This document shows, piece after piece, positions 1-8,119 of a DNA stretch of 52,527 nucleotides. The notes beneath the pieces were generated by a model, which did no database searches, had not been told where the DNA came from, and was given only the letters and a program-made list of their open reading frames with translations. The stretch covers positions 1 through 52,527 of the forward strand of contig JABDIN010000089.1 in NCBI GenBank assembly GCA_013003715.1, in the 5' to 3' direction. Source of the stretch: Desulfobacteraceae bacterium. Its GTDB lineage: Bacteria > Desulfobacterota > Desulfobacteria > Desulfobacterales > Desulfosarcinaceae. Every line of letters starts with the position of its first letter. Within the stretch, counting starts at the first letter, position 1. Both the position numbers and the translations under genes were made by a program.

Positions 1-9
1 GCAAACGTT

Positions 10-1059
10 ATGATGACTTACTTGCATGAGATGGGTGATTTGTCAATATCCGTTACCGAACGAAATCCAAGGGAAAAACCCCGATTGCTGGATCAGGTGC
101 GGCATTTGATTCGAGCAAAACATTACAGTATCCGCACGGAGCAAACTTATGTCGACTGGATCCGGCGTTACATCCTTTTTCACCGGAAACAGCATCCTGA
201 CCAATTGGGGGAACAGGATATCAGCCGGTTCCTTACGCATCTGGCAGTGGATCGGAAGGTGGCGGCGTCCACCCAGAATCAAGCCCTGTGCGCTTTGGTC
301 TTTCTATACCGTGAGGTGCTTGATAAGGACTTGGGTGATTTTGAAAATGTCGTTCGTGCGAAACGTCCTGCCAAACTACCGGTGGTTTTTACACCGGATG
401 AGGTAAAGAAAATATTGATCCAACTGGAGGGGACGAACTGGTTGATGGGGCAGATTCTTTATGGCGCGGGGTTGCGTGTGATGGAATGTGTGAGGTTGCG
501 TGTAAAGGATATCGATTTCGGTTACGGGCAACTCGTCGTTCGCAATGGTAAGGGGAATAAGGACCGGGTCACGATGCTGCCGAAAATCATTGTTGATGAT
601 CTAAAACGGCACCTGGTCAAGGTGAAATCAATTTATGACAGAGATTTAAAAGCCGGTTTTGGTGCTGTGTATTTACCTTATGCCCTTGAACGCAAGTATA
701 AGAATGCCAACCGAAGCTGGGCATGGCAATATGTTTTTCCATCCACCCGTCGTTCCATGGATCCACGGTCGGGAGTCGAACGCCGGCATCATATCTCCGA
801 AACTGTTCCTCAACGGGCGATTAAAAAAGCGATACGTAACTGCGGCATCACTAAGGCAGGGAGTTGTCACTCACTTCGACACTCCTTTGCGACCCATTTA
901 CTGGAAGCGGGTTACGATATTCGAACGGTTCAGGATTTATTGGGCCATAAGGATGTTACGACCACCATGATATACACGCATGTGTTAAACAGCGGCGGTA
1001 AGGGCGTGAAAAGTCCTACCGATATGCTGTTTTCAGAGCGAAGGATAACACCAATATGA
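10..1059 (+). CDS. intI: Integron integrase (IntI-type tyrosine recombinase)
   Basis: Site-specific tyrosine recombinase of the integron-integrase branch, which inserts and excises gene cassettes at attI/attC sites. The N-terminal SAM-like core-binding domain spans about residues 26-115 and the catalytic domain about 125-330. Visible catalytic residues are Arg156 (YGAGLR), His287 and Arg290 (CHSLRH), His313 (LGHKD) and the nucleophile Tyr322 (IYTH). The segment at about residues 221-262 (LERKYKNANRSWAWQYVFPS, then DPRSG and RRHH) is the extra helix found in IntI but not in XerC/D. The length (349) is normal for the family. ATG at 10 has only 9 bases of visible upstream sequence; a second ATG follows immediately and another is at 31, so the start is uncertain. 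attI and any cassettes would lie left of the window. The stop overlaps the lexA start (ATGA). Confidence 0.93.
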   Translation: MMTYLHEMGDLSISVTERNPREKPRLLDQVRHLIRAKHYSIRTEQTYVDWIRRYILFHRKQHPDQLGEQDISRFLTHLAVDRKVAASTQNQALCALVFLYREVLDKDLGDFENVVRAKRPAKLPVVFTPDEVKKILIQLEGTNWLMGQILYGAGLRVMECVRLRVKDIDFGYGQLVVRNGKGNKDRVTMLPKIIVDDLKRHLVKVKSIYDRDLKAGFGAVYLPYALERKYKNANRSWAWQYVFPSTRRSMDPRSGVERRHHISETVPQRAIKKAIRNCGITKAGSCHSLRHSFATHLLEAGYDIRTVQDLLGHKDVTTTMIYTHVLNSGGKGVKSPTDMLFSERRITPI

Positions 1060-1679
1060 TACGGCTTGCGGATTTGACGCCACGTCAACACAGTGTATTG
1101 GAATTTATTGTCACCTATCAGCAAGAGCACCGCATAGCACCGACGGTTAGAGAGATTGCAGATTACCTGGGCTTGCGCTCACCGGGTGGGATACATCGTA
1201 TTCTGACGGTGTTAAAGGAGAAGGGATATATACTTTCCGATGCCGGTAAGAAAAGGGCTTGGAGATTCCGGGTGCCCATAACCGGAAAAGGTATACCGGT
1301 GATCGGCAAAATTGCAGCCGGTCAGCCGATTGAAGCGGTGGAGAACATGGCGGAAGAGCTTTCGATCTCGCCGGATGTTTTCGGCTGTGGGCGGTGTTTC
1401 AGCTTGAAAGTCCAGGGCGACTCCATGATCGATGCCCACATCGTGGATGGAGATCTGGCGATTATCCGGCCGCAGCAGACGGCTGAGAACGGCGAAATTG
1501 CAGCGGTGATCATCCATGAGGTTCCCGAAGAGGCAACGCTGAAGCGGATCAGGCGAAGAGGGAAAACCTTGATTTTAGAACCGGCCAACGATGCTTACGA
1601 TTCTCTCGTATTTAAGGGGAAAGATATCGCGCGTGTTTCGATCATCGGTAAATTAGTGGGCGTCGTCCGAAAATCCTGA
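1056..1679 (+). CDS. lexA: LexA repressor, SOS regulator and self-cleaving protease
   Basis: SOS-response repressor that binds operator DNA and is inactivated by RecA-stimulated self-cleavage. The N-terminal winged helix (residues 1-70) carries the LexA signature APTVREIADYLGL and GGIHRIL. The cleavage site Ala88-Gly89 sits in KIAAGQP. The C-terminal S24-type protease domain has Ser123 (GDSMI) and Lys163 (ATLKR), matching the Ser/Lys dyad and spacing of E. coli LexA. At 207 residues it is a complete LexA. Its ATG overlaps the integrase stop by four bases, so the two genes are probably co-transcribed and translationally coupled. That is notable because integron integrases elsewhere are SOS/LexA regulated. 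Whether this is the cell's main LexA or a dedicated copy cannot be told from the window. Confidence 0.95.
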   Translation: MIRLADLTPRQHSVLEFIVTYQQEHRIAPTVREIADYLGLRSPGGIHRILTVLKEKGYILSDAGKKRAWRFRVPITGKGIPVIGKIAAGQPIEAVENMAEELSISPDVFGCGRCFSLKVQGDSMIDAHIVDGDLAIIRPQQTAENGEIAAVIIHEVPEEATLKRIRRRGKTLILEPANDAYDSLVFKGKDIARVSIIGKLVGVVRKS

Positions 1680-1727
1680 ACGGGTCGGGGACCTGTCCAT
1701 AGGTTGCCGGGTTTTTGTCATTTGCCG

Positions 1728-2069
1728 CTATTTCGGCGCCCACAGCACCTGCCGGGGTTTTTCTTTTAACTTCTCCGTCAGTTCGTCGATGGTCCCGTAT
1801 GTCATGCAGCCCGACATGCAGTGCGTGACACAGGCGGGTTTGAGGCCTTTTTTTGTCCGGGGTTTGCATAGAACGCACAATTCAGTCGGGAACGGCAGGT
1901 AGGTCAGGTAAGCTTTGTCTTTGGGCAGGTTCTGGACGATTTCCTGGACGCGGATGCCGCCCATGCCGGGTTCCCAGCCGTATTCCTGTGCACAGGCGAT
2001 TTGGCAGGTAAAGCATCCCGTGCAGTACTCATAGTCGATGAGAAGTCCGTATTCTGATTGCTTAGCCAT
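1728..2069 (-). CDS. Ferredoxin-type 4Fe-4S subunit of a molybdopterin oxidoreductase
   Basis: Small electron-transfer subunit (113 residues) partnered with the large Mo subunit upstream. Cys16, 19, 22 and 26 form CxxCxxCxxxC. Cys65 and 68, then 80, 84 and 88, form a second group, enough for two [4Fe-4S] clusters. It has no signal peptide or membrane segment, so it should be cytoplasmic. The ATG at 2067-2069 is preferred over an in-frame ATG 15 bases upstream because GGAGGT lies about 5 bases before it. It overlaps the end of the large-subunit gene by 8 bases (ATGGCTAA), so the pair is translationally coupled. It resembles but is much shorter than the B subunits of DMSO reductase or pyrogallol transhydroxylase, and the substrate is unknown. 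Confidence 0.85.
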   Translation of the reverse strand: MAKQSEYGLLIDYEYCTGCFTCQIACAQEYGWEPGMGGIRVQEIVQNLPKDKAYLTYLPFPTELCVLCKPRTKKGLKPACVTHCMSGCMTYGTIDELTEKLKEKPRQVLWAPK

Positions 2070-4515
2070 GGGACACCTCCTCACCGGGGGTACATTTATA
2101 GATTTTACACATGGAATGTTTGATGGGAGCGCCCATTCCGTCTTTTCCCTGGTGGCCCATGGGGATCAGCATGTTGATATTGGATTCCCATGCCCCGAAC
2201 AGGGAGGGCTCGGCTGCTTTTTTCTCCGGAAACCACCAGCCGTGGGCGGCCATGATCATCCATTTCGGCACCACGGGTGTGAGTTTCGCCTTGAGCCTTG
2301 CCCGGCCCATCCAGTTTTCTATCCAGATCCATTCACCGTGGCCGATGTCATGGGCACGGGCGGTTTTGGGATGTATCTCCACAATCGGGTCCGGATCAAT
2401 ATCACGCAGCCAGGGAATGTTTCGGTGCTCGGAGTGAAAAAAGGCCGGGGACCGCCTGCCGGTTGAGAGAATCAGCGGGTATTTTTCGGCCAGATCCGGA
2501 CGGCTCACCGGGGTGAACGGCGGTTCCTCGTGATGGGGCAGGGGCTCGGTATCCCAGTCTTCCCTCAAGGTGGCCCAGAGTTCGAATAAACCGGTGGGGG
2601 TCCGGAACCCCGGTTTTTTATCCCCCCGAAGCAATCCCCGCTCATGGCGCCGGTAGGGGCAGGACGTGCTGCCCTCAGGGGGAAAGGCCCAGCCTTGTTC
2701 CTGGAGTTGCTTGAAAGTCAGTCCGGAGGGCTCAAGGATATTGTCGAACAGTTCGTGAAGGTTCTCGAATTTAAACTCTTTGTCGAAACGCCTGGCCAGT
2801 TCAAAATTGATTTCCGCATCGGATTTGCAATCGGGCGTGCTCATGGCTTTGTTAATACTCTGCAGCGGCACCCACCAGCTCCGGAAACTGTCTTTTTCCA
2901 GAAAGGTACCGGTGGGTAATACCACATCGGCATACTGGGTGGTTGGGGTGTGGAAGATATCCACGGCCACAACAAAGTCCAGTTTTTTCAGCGCTTCCCG
3001 CCAGCGTTTGGGATCCATGCCCAATCCCTGCATGACACCGGCGGTCTGCAGCCACAGGCCTTTGATGGGATAGGGATCCTCGGTGAAGATCTGATCAAAG
3101 GTCAGATCGGTCTGGCTTCGCCAGTAAAATTTGTTCATGGGCATGTACCGGTCTTTACCAATACGGGTTTCATCCAGTTTTTCGGATTTGAGCCGTATGG
3201 CGCCCTTGCTGCCCGGCAGGGCATAGGGGGCCACATCAAAAGCCAGACGAGCCGTGACATTGCCGCCGGGTACATCCAGGTTGCCGGTGAGTGCCCACAG
3301 GCAGGTGATGGCCTGAACAAGCGGGGTTAATGCCGGGGTCATGTCAACGGCCACTCCCCAATGAATGGCTGCCGGTTTGCTTTTGGCATAGAAACGGGCG
3401 GCAGCGGCAATATCCTTTGCAGGCACACCGGTGATTTTTTCCACCTCGGCCAACGGGTATTTGTTTACTTCTGCTTTGAATGCATCCCATACGGTATAAC
3501 ACGCTACCTTGCAGCCATCGGCAAGTGTCACTTCGCACTCACCCGATAACATGGGGGTGACGTCTATTTTACGGAAGGCAACCTCGGTGGTGTCCCAGAC
3601 CACCGGTTCTGATGCATCCGGGTCCCAGGCCACATAGTTCTCTTTTGAGCCACTACCTGTCAGGTCGCTTTCGCGAAGGGTCCGTTCCGTATCTTTACGG
3701 ACCAGGTGATGACCATTGGTCCATTTGGTTAGAAATTCGGTATCATACAATTTCTCACTTATAATCACATGATGAAATCCCATGGCCAGGGCTGCATCGG
3801 TTCCTGGTCGGAGTTGCAGCCAGTGCTTGGAACGTGAGGCAAACCAGGACAGGCGGGGATCGATGTTGATGATTTTCGTGCCTTTTTTCATGAGGTCGGT
3901 TATCCAGTGCCCGAACAGGTTGTCCGGACAGGTCGCATGAATATTGTACCCCCAGATGATCATGCATTCCGGCACTTCGAAATTGGGGTTATCGTAGCGG
4001 TCCGGGAACCATTGGCCGGCATCGAACACCGAATAATCACCCTGAACCGTATCCACCGCCGCCAGGCGTGGGCCGTAACAGGCATTTCCGGTGAGGGCGA
4101 ACATGACATTGGGGCTGTCAAAGGCATACGCCAGCATACAGATCCAGGGGTAAATATCACGACCCGTACCAGCGGCAAACACCATGCTTTCCGGGCCGAA
4201 GTCCTTGCGGATGGTGTCCATCTTTTTTTCAATGAGATCAAAGGCCTCGTCCCAGCTGATCTCTTCCCATTTGCCTTCACCGCGTTCGCCGACCCGTTTC
4301 AATGGTTTGCGCAACCGGTCCTTGTGGTCGGCATATTGGGTCATGGCCAGAACCCTGGCACAAAGCCGCCCCTGATTCCAGGGGTGATCCGGATCACCTT
4401 CGATTTTTACCAGTTTCCCGTCTTTGATATGTGCCATCAACCCGCAGCCGCCGTGGCAGCCGGGACCGGCTGACCAGGATGTCGTGCGCACAATCTTGGT
4501 TTCCGTTTTACCCAT
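2062..4515 (-). CDS. Molybdopterin-dependent oxidoreductase, catalytic subunit (DMSO reductase family, function unknown)
   Basis: Large bis-MGD Mo or W enzyme of 817 residues. The [4Fe-4S]-type N-terminus (GCHGGCG, then GRLC) shows only three Cys at the expected spots (20, 24, 52); no Cys or His is at the usual first-ligand position. Cys146 in LTGNACYG is the likely metal ligand. The C-terminal MopB-like domain (from about LILSTGRRSP) ends near KIYKC. There is no Tat signal, so the enzyme should be cytoplasmic with its small Fe-S partner. The family includes acetylene hydratase, transhydroxylase and catechol dehydroxylase relatives; the actual substrate cannot be read from sequence. The start at 4515 is chosen for the TAGGAGA ribosome site 5-6 bases upstream; an ATG 24 bases further upstream lacks one. 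It is divergent from a GntR gene with two shared operators, suggesting substrate-responsive control. Confidence 0.88.
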   Translation of the reverse strand: MGKTETKIVRTTSWSAGPGCHGGCGLMAHIKDGKLVKIEGDPDHPWNQGRLCARVLAMTQYADHKDRLRKPLKRVGERGEGKWEEISWDEAFDLIEKKMDTIRKDFGPESMVFAAGTGRDIYPWICMLAYAFDSPNVMFALTGNACYGPRLAAVDTVQGDYSVFDAGQWFPDRYDNPNFEVPECMIIWGYNIHATCPDNLFGHWITDLMKKGTKIINIDPRLSWFASRSKHWLQLRPGTDAALAMGFHHVIISEKLYDTEFLTKWTNGHHLVRKDTERTLRESDLTGSGSKENYVAWDPDASEPVVWDTTEVAFRKIDVTPMLSGECEVTLADGCKVACYTVWDAFKAEVNKYPLAEVEKITGVPAKDIAAAARFYAKSKPAAIHWGVAVDMTPALTPLVQAITCLWALTGNLDVPGGNVTARLAFDVAPYALPGSKGAIRLKSEKLDETRIGKDRYMPMNKFYWRSQTDLTFDQIFTEDPYPIKGLWLQTAGVMQGLGMDPKRWREALKKLDFVVAVDIFHTPTTQYADVVLPTGTFLEKDSFRSWWVPLQSINKAMSTPDCKSDAEINFELARRFDKEFKFENLHELFDNILEPSGLTFKQLQEQGWAFPPEGSTSCPYRRHERGLLRGDKKPGFRTPTGLFELWATLREDWDTEPLPHHEEPPFTPVSRPDLAEKYPLILSTGRRSPAFFHSEHRNIPWLRDIDPDPIVEIHPKTARAHDIGHGEWIWIENWMGRARLKAKLTPVVPKWMIMAAHGWWFPEKKAAEPSLFGAWESNINMLIPMGHQGKDGMGAPIKHSMCKIYKCTPGEEVSHG

Positions 4516-4587
4516 TTTGTCTCCTATCCGGTGGACCATTGGAAGTGTTCGTATTCATCAGTTTGGCCGTGCCAAAACCATATCTCT

Positions 4588-4598
4588 TGGTCTGACCA
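4588..4598. promoter_or_regulatory. FadR/GntR-type operator, copy 1
   Basis: Perfect 11-bp palindrome TGGTC-T-GACCA in the divergent intergenic region between the Mo enzyme and gntR genes. The half-sites match the TGGTC/GACCA core known for FadR-subfamily GntR regulators. It lies where it would cover the start point of the Mo operon. Confidence 0.65.
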
Positions 4599-4599
4599 G

Positions 4600-4628
4600 A
4601 CCTATCAATTCCGTTGTTCTCCTGTCAA
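4600..4628 (-). promoter_or_regulatory. Candidate promoter for the Mo oxidoreductase operon
   Basis: On the minus strand a perfect -35 (TTGACA, 4628-4623) is followed after 17 bases by a weak -10 (ATAGGT, 4605-4600). The predicted start lies inside the palindromic operator just downstream, a geometry that fits repression by the neighbouring GntR protein. The -10 is poor, so this is tentative. Confidence 0.35.
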
Positions 4629-4732
4629 TAGTTATCTTGAATGCAAACAAACGTTGACATAGCTTGATATTTGATTGCCAACACGGTAAGGTATTTAAAA
4701 AATGAAGGTTGCAGGTCTGCATTTTGGCTATC

Positions 4733-4745
4733 CTGGTCAGACCAG
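4733..4745. promoter_or_regulatory. FadR/GntR-type operator, copy 2
   Basis: Perfect 13-bp palindrome CTGGTC-A-GACCAG, the same core as copy 1, 146 bp away and about 200 bp before the gntR start. Two matched sites in one 427-bp gene-free interval suggest cooperative binding or looping and autoregulation. The rest of 4516-4942 shows no convincing gene. Confidence 0.65.
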
Positions 4746-4942
4746 AACGGGGATGCACTTCCAAGGCCGGCCAGTGCGAATAACCTCCAATGGCGGCAGT
4801 GTAATGCCGGTGCGCCTCCTGTTTTGGGTGTATTCACCGAAATGACGAGATACAATATCACGCGTGATGTGTCTTATGGTATGGTGCCGGAAGACGATGT
4901 CATGAGACCAACCGATCCGAAAACCTGTGTGGTGAACAAGAG

Positions 4943-5656
4943 ATGACAATGAAAATGAACGAGATCTTCACGACCATCAAGCCGTTGAAGGTGTCCGATG
5001 AAATTGTGCGGCATATCAAATCGCTCATTACGCGGGGCATACTTGATCCTGGGGAAAAACTGCCGGCGGAAAGATCATTGGCCAGCCTGTTCGGCGTTGG
5101 GCGGTCCACCCTGAGAGAGGCAATGAATACCCTGTCTACCCTGGGCTTCATTGAGATCAGAAAACGGCAGGGGGCGTTTGTGAAAAGCCTTGGCGAGACG
5201 GTCATCCCGGATTCTTTCGCCCAAATCATGGATGAAGATCAAACCAAGGTTAAATATCTGTATGAATTGCGGATGGACCTTGAAGTCGCCTCTTCCTTTA
5301 TGGCAGCAAAAAACCGGAGCGCCGAAGATCTGCAAATAATGGACAGGTTGCTGGGAACGATGGAGAGCCAGGTCTCGGAACCGCGTCTGGGAATCGGCGA
5401 GGATATAAAATTTCATATGGCCATCGCCAATGCGAGCCGTAACATATTGCGCGTTCATGTATTGGAGAATCTGTTCACCCGGTATGGACACTATATCGAT
5501 ATTGCACGCCGCCCGTTTTTCCAGGGTAAATCCCACAACGAGGAGATCTGCTCACATCACCGCCAGATTTTATCGGCCATCGAACAGCAACAACCGGATG
5601 AGGCCAGGGATGCCATGCGCGCGCATCTGAGGATGGTTGCGGCCCAATGGGACTGA
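4943..5656 (+). CDS. GntR family transcriptional regulator, FadR subfamily
   Basis: DNA-binding regulator of 237 residues. The N-terminal winged helix (about residues 12-80) shows the GntR signature GEKLPAERSLASLFGVGRST and LREAMNTL. The C-terminal all-helical FCD ligand-binding domain (about 95-230) has FHMAIANASRN and HHRQIL with likely metal-binding His residues. Family members respond to small carboxylic acids or acyl-CoAs. It is divergently placed from the Mo oxidoreductase pair, and two perfect TGGTCnGACCA palindromes lie between them, so it very probably controls that operon and itself. Three in-frame ATGs occur in the first five codons; the ribosome site (AAGAG) fits the second ATG (4949) slightly better than the first. 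Confidence 0.92.
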   Translation: MTMKMNEIFTTIKPLKVSDEIVRHIKSLITRGILDPGEKLPAERSLASLFGVGRSTLREAMNTLSTLGFIEIRKRQGAFVKSLGETVIPDSFAQIMDEDQTKVKYLYELRMDLEVASSFMAAKNRSAEDLQIMDRLLGTMESQVSEPRLGIGEDIKFHMAIANASRNILRVHVLENLFTRYGHYIDIARRPFFQGKSHNEEICSHHRQILSAIEQQQPDEARDAMRAHLRMVAAQWD

Positions 5657-5789
5657 TGAAGTTTTAAACATGAAATGAAAATGGATTGTTTTGGATTAAA
5701 GGATTTAAAAACAACAAAGAGTTGATTGAATCGTACATATCTCAGGCATCGGGGCGTTTTTTACCCTGAACCGCGTGCCGGTTACTTCT

Positions 5790-7043
5790 TCAATCCTGTA
5801 CGGCGGTGGCCTGCGATCCCGCCTCGTTTTCATACCGCTGTTCGATGATCAGGGCAGGTTTCAGCAACAGGGTGACCACGAATACGCCCAACGACAGCAC
5901 ACCGATGGTAATCCCCACTTCCACCCAGCTCGGCGCATAGCTGACCACCTCCCCCAGGGGTGATGGCACCAAACCCGGAACGATCAGGCCGATCCCTTTT
6001 TCGATCCAGATGCCGGTAAAGAGCAGTATGGCGGCAGGCATAAAAAAAACGGGGTGATTGCGGCCGGGAATGAAGGCAAACATGAGGGTGCCCAGAACAT
6101 TCATGCCGATGGCGGACCAGATCCAGGGAACCAGTGTGTTATGGCCCTGGAGGCCGAAATAGAGATACATGGCCGGCAGACTATGGTGGGTCGGCAGATA
6201 AAATTCCTTGAAGATTTCGGAGAAGAGCATGATGAGATTGATGATGGCGGAAATAACGATGATCCGCCGCAGCTTTTTGAAAATTTCAGGCTGAATCTTA
6301 AATGTGGTTTGCGTATGAACGATGACCAGCACCATGGTGATCAGCGCAGGGCCCGCGGCAAATGCGGATGCCAGGAACCGGGGGCCCATCAACGGGTTGT
6401 TCCAGAAGGGGCGGGCCGGCAGTCCTTCATATAAAAAAGCCGTTACGAGATGGATGCCGAAGGCCCAGAATATGGAGAGGAATACGAACGGACGATACTT
6501 TCTCTCATCGGGTTTGCGGTTGTGATAGTGGCAGAACAGGATATAGGCCGGCACCATCAGGTTTAAAGCCAGGTATCCGTTGAGAACAAGGATATCCCAG
6601 GTGAGTAGGGAAGAGGGCCAGTTGAAACGCCCGATGAAGGGGATAAGGTGCCATGCCTGCAAGGGGCCGCCCAGGTCTACGAAGACAAATGTCATGCACA
6701 TGACCAGTGCCCCGATGGCCACCACTTCGCCGATGATCACCACTTTGTGCAGGTCCTTGTCCTTGAAAACATAGGAGGGCAGAATGATCATGACGGCCGC
6801 GGCGGCCACACCCACCAAAAAGGTGAAATTGGCGATATAAAAGCCCCAGCTCACGATATCGGACATGTTGGTGACCGTCAGTCCAAGCTTGAATTGCACC
6901 ATATACGCGTAGAGGCCGAACATCATGAGCGCGGCCAATGTGCACAGATAGAGTTGATATCCCACGCCACCGGACAGGCTCCATACGGTAACATCTTTCA
7001 CAAAAGCAGTCAGGTCTTTTACCAAAGACTTTTTCATGGTCAT
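5790..7043 (-). CDS. NrfD/PsrC-type membrane quinol dehydrogenase subunit of the nitrate reductase operon
   Basis: Integral membrane protein of 417 residues with about ten hydrophobic segments, of the NrfD/HmcC/DsrP type. It oxidises menaquinol and passes electrons to a periplasmic ferredoxin partner. Recognisable stretches are WGFYIANFTFLVGVAAAA near the N-terminus and the His-containing loop HHSLPAMYLYFG. It is the last gene of the nap-type operon, 38 bp after the four-cluster ferredoxin gene. The start at 7043 is chosen for a GAGGA site 5 bases upstream; a second ATG follows two codons later and a longer frame begins at 7073. In this operon it appears to replace the NapC or NapGH quinol dehydrogenases that usually serve NapA. 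Confidence 0.85.
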   Translation of the reverse strand: MTMKKSLVKDLTAFVKDVTVWSLSGGVGYQLYLCTLAALMMFGLYAYMVQFKLGLTVTNMSDIVSWGFYIANFTFLVGVAAAAVMIILPSYVFKDKDLHKVVIIGEVVAIGALVMCMTFVFVDLGGPLQAWHLIPFIGRFNWPSSLLTWDILVLNGYLALNLMVPAYILFCHYHNRKPDERKYRPFVFLSIFWAFGIHLVTAFLYEGLPARPFWNNPLMGPRFLASAFAAGPALITMVLVIVHTQTTFKIQPEIFKKLRRIIVISAIINLIMLFSEIFKEFYLPTHHSLPAMYLYFGLQGHNTLVPWIWSAIGMNVLGTLMFAFIPGRNHPVFFMPAAILLFTGIWIEKGIGLIVPGLVPSPLGEVVSYAPSWVEVGITIGVLSLGVFVVTLLLKPALIIEQRYENEAGSQATAVQD

Positions 7044-7050
7044 TTTTCCT

Positions 7051-7068
7051 CGAGGGTTTTTGCCCTCG
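7051..7068 (-). promoter_or_regulatory. Hairpin directly before the NrfD gene ribosome site
   Basis: On the mRNA strand CGAGGG-CAAAAA-CCCTCG forms a 6-bp stem whose 3' foot abuts the AGGA ribosome site. It could tune translation or mRNA stability between the ferredoxin and NrfD genes, but may simply be spacer sequence. Confidence 0.3.
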
Positions 7069-7081
7069 GCCAAACCGGTGG

Positions 7082-8053
7082 TTAATCGATAAAATACCAG
7101 AATTTCGGATCAGTACCCAGGTCCTCCCGCAATCGATAGACCTTTTTGTTTTTCAGTACAAACCGGATTTCGCTGTCCGGGTCCAGAAGGTTTCCGAAAA
7201 CCCGGGCTCCGGTGGGACAGGCCTCGGCACAGGCCGGCAGTCTGCCGTTTCGGCTACGCTGGATGCAGAAGGTGCATTTTTCCATTTGTCCCTTTGCACG
7301 CAAACGGTTACCTAAATAGTGCTGTTTGCGGGTGATCTGGTTTGCCGGCACCTGGGGTTCGTTCCAATTGAAGCGGCGGCCGTAATACGGGCAGGCCGCT
7401 ATGCAATACCGGCAGCCGATGCACCAGTCATAGTCCACCACAACAATACCATCGGGTTCCTGCCAGGTGGCCTGGGTGGGGCAGGCCTTGACGCATGGCG
7501 GGTTTTCGCAGTGAAAACACTGCACACCCATATAAAAATGATCTTGCACCGGAACTTCGTGATAAAATTTACTGTCTCCGGCATCCGGTGTCATTTCACC
7601 GTGTTCCATCTCAAAAATTCTGATGTACTGAGTATTTGATAGTCTGTCCAGGTTGTTTTCCTTAACACATGCGGCAACACATTCCATGTATCCTTCACAA
7701 CGGGTTACATTGAACGCATAGCCATAAAGGACATCATCCAAGGGTTCCTGATTGCCGATTTTTACATCAACCCCCTTTCGAATTTTGGCTAACCGTTCAA
7801 GTCTCCGGACGGTTTCCATCTTTTCCACGGGAGTCATGAGACGGTAATACTTCTTGAAGTATTCCAACCACTGCAGCTTGAACTCCTCGCCGGGTGACAG
7901 AATCCCGTTGCTGCATCCGGAGATCATTGCCGTGCTTCCGGCAGCAGCGGCAGTTGCCGCTTTTTTCAGAAATTCCCGACGGTCGCATTGTTTCCCTGCG
8001 CAGTGGTTGTCCGTTTGATTCGTTCGGCAGCCTTTGTTTTTCCTCAGGTGCAT
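7082..8053 (-). CDS. Tat-exported four-cluster ferredoxin subunit (DsrO/HmcB/NrfC-like)
   Basis: Periplasmic electron-transfer protein of 323 residues. A twin-arginine signal (DRREFLKK, about residues 24-31) precedes an Ala-rich segment and ISGC, which could be a lipobox. Four Fe-S motifs follow: an atypical first one, CEGYMECVAAC, in which the second Cys is replaced by Tyr; then CFHCENPPCVKAC; CIGCRYCIAAC; and CTFCIQ with CAEAC. The layout matches DsrO, HmcB and NrfC, which dock on an NrfD-type membrane protein, and that partner is encoded next. AGGA lies 7 bases before the ATG at 8053. It probably carries electrons from the NrfD subunit to the tetrahaem cytochromes and NapA. Confidence 0.87.
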   Translation of the reverse strand: MHLRKNKGCRTNQTDNHCAGKQCDRREFLKKAATAAAAGSTAMISGCSNGILSPGEEFKLQWLEYFKKYYRLMTPVEKMETVRRLERLAKIRKGVDVKIGNQEPLDDVLYGYAFNVTRCEGYMECVAACVKENNLDRLSNTQYIRIFEMEHGEMTPDAGDSKFYHEVPVQDHFYMGVQCFHCENPPCVKACPTQATWQEPDGIVVVDYDWCIGCRYCIAACPYYGRRFNWNEPQVPANQITRKQHYLGNRLRAKGQMEKCTFCIQRSRNGRLPACAEACPTGARVFGNLLDPDSEIRFVLKNKKVYRLREDLGTDPKFWYFID

Positions 8054-8119
8054 ACTGAATTCCTATCCTGTAGGCGGTATTGCAGTTGGTTTTATACAGT
8101 GTTTGTCCACACCGTAGGG

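Noticed and set aside
1680-1727. attC-like site downstream of lexA
   Set aside because: No paired RYYYAAC/GTTRRRY core sites or fold were visible in the 48-bp gap between the convergent genes.
4654-4682. Plus-strand TTGACA as a gntR promoter
   Set aside because: No -10-like hexamer lies 16-18 bases downstream.
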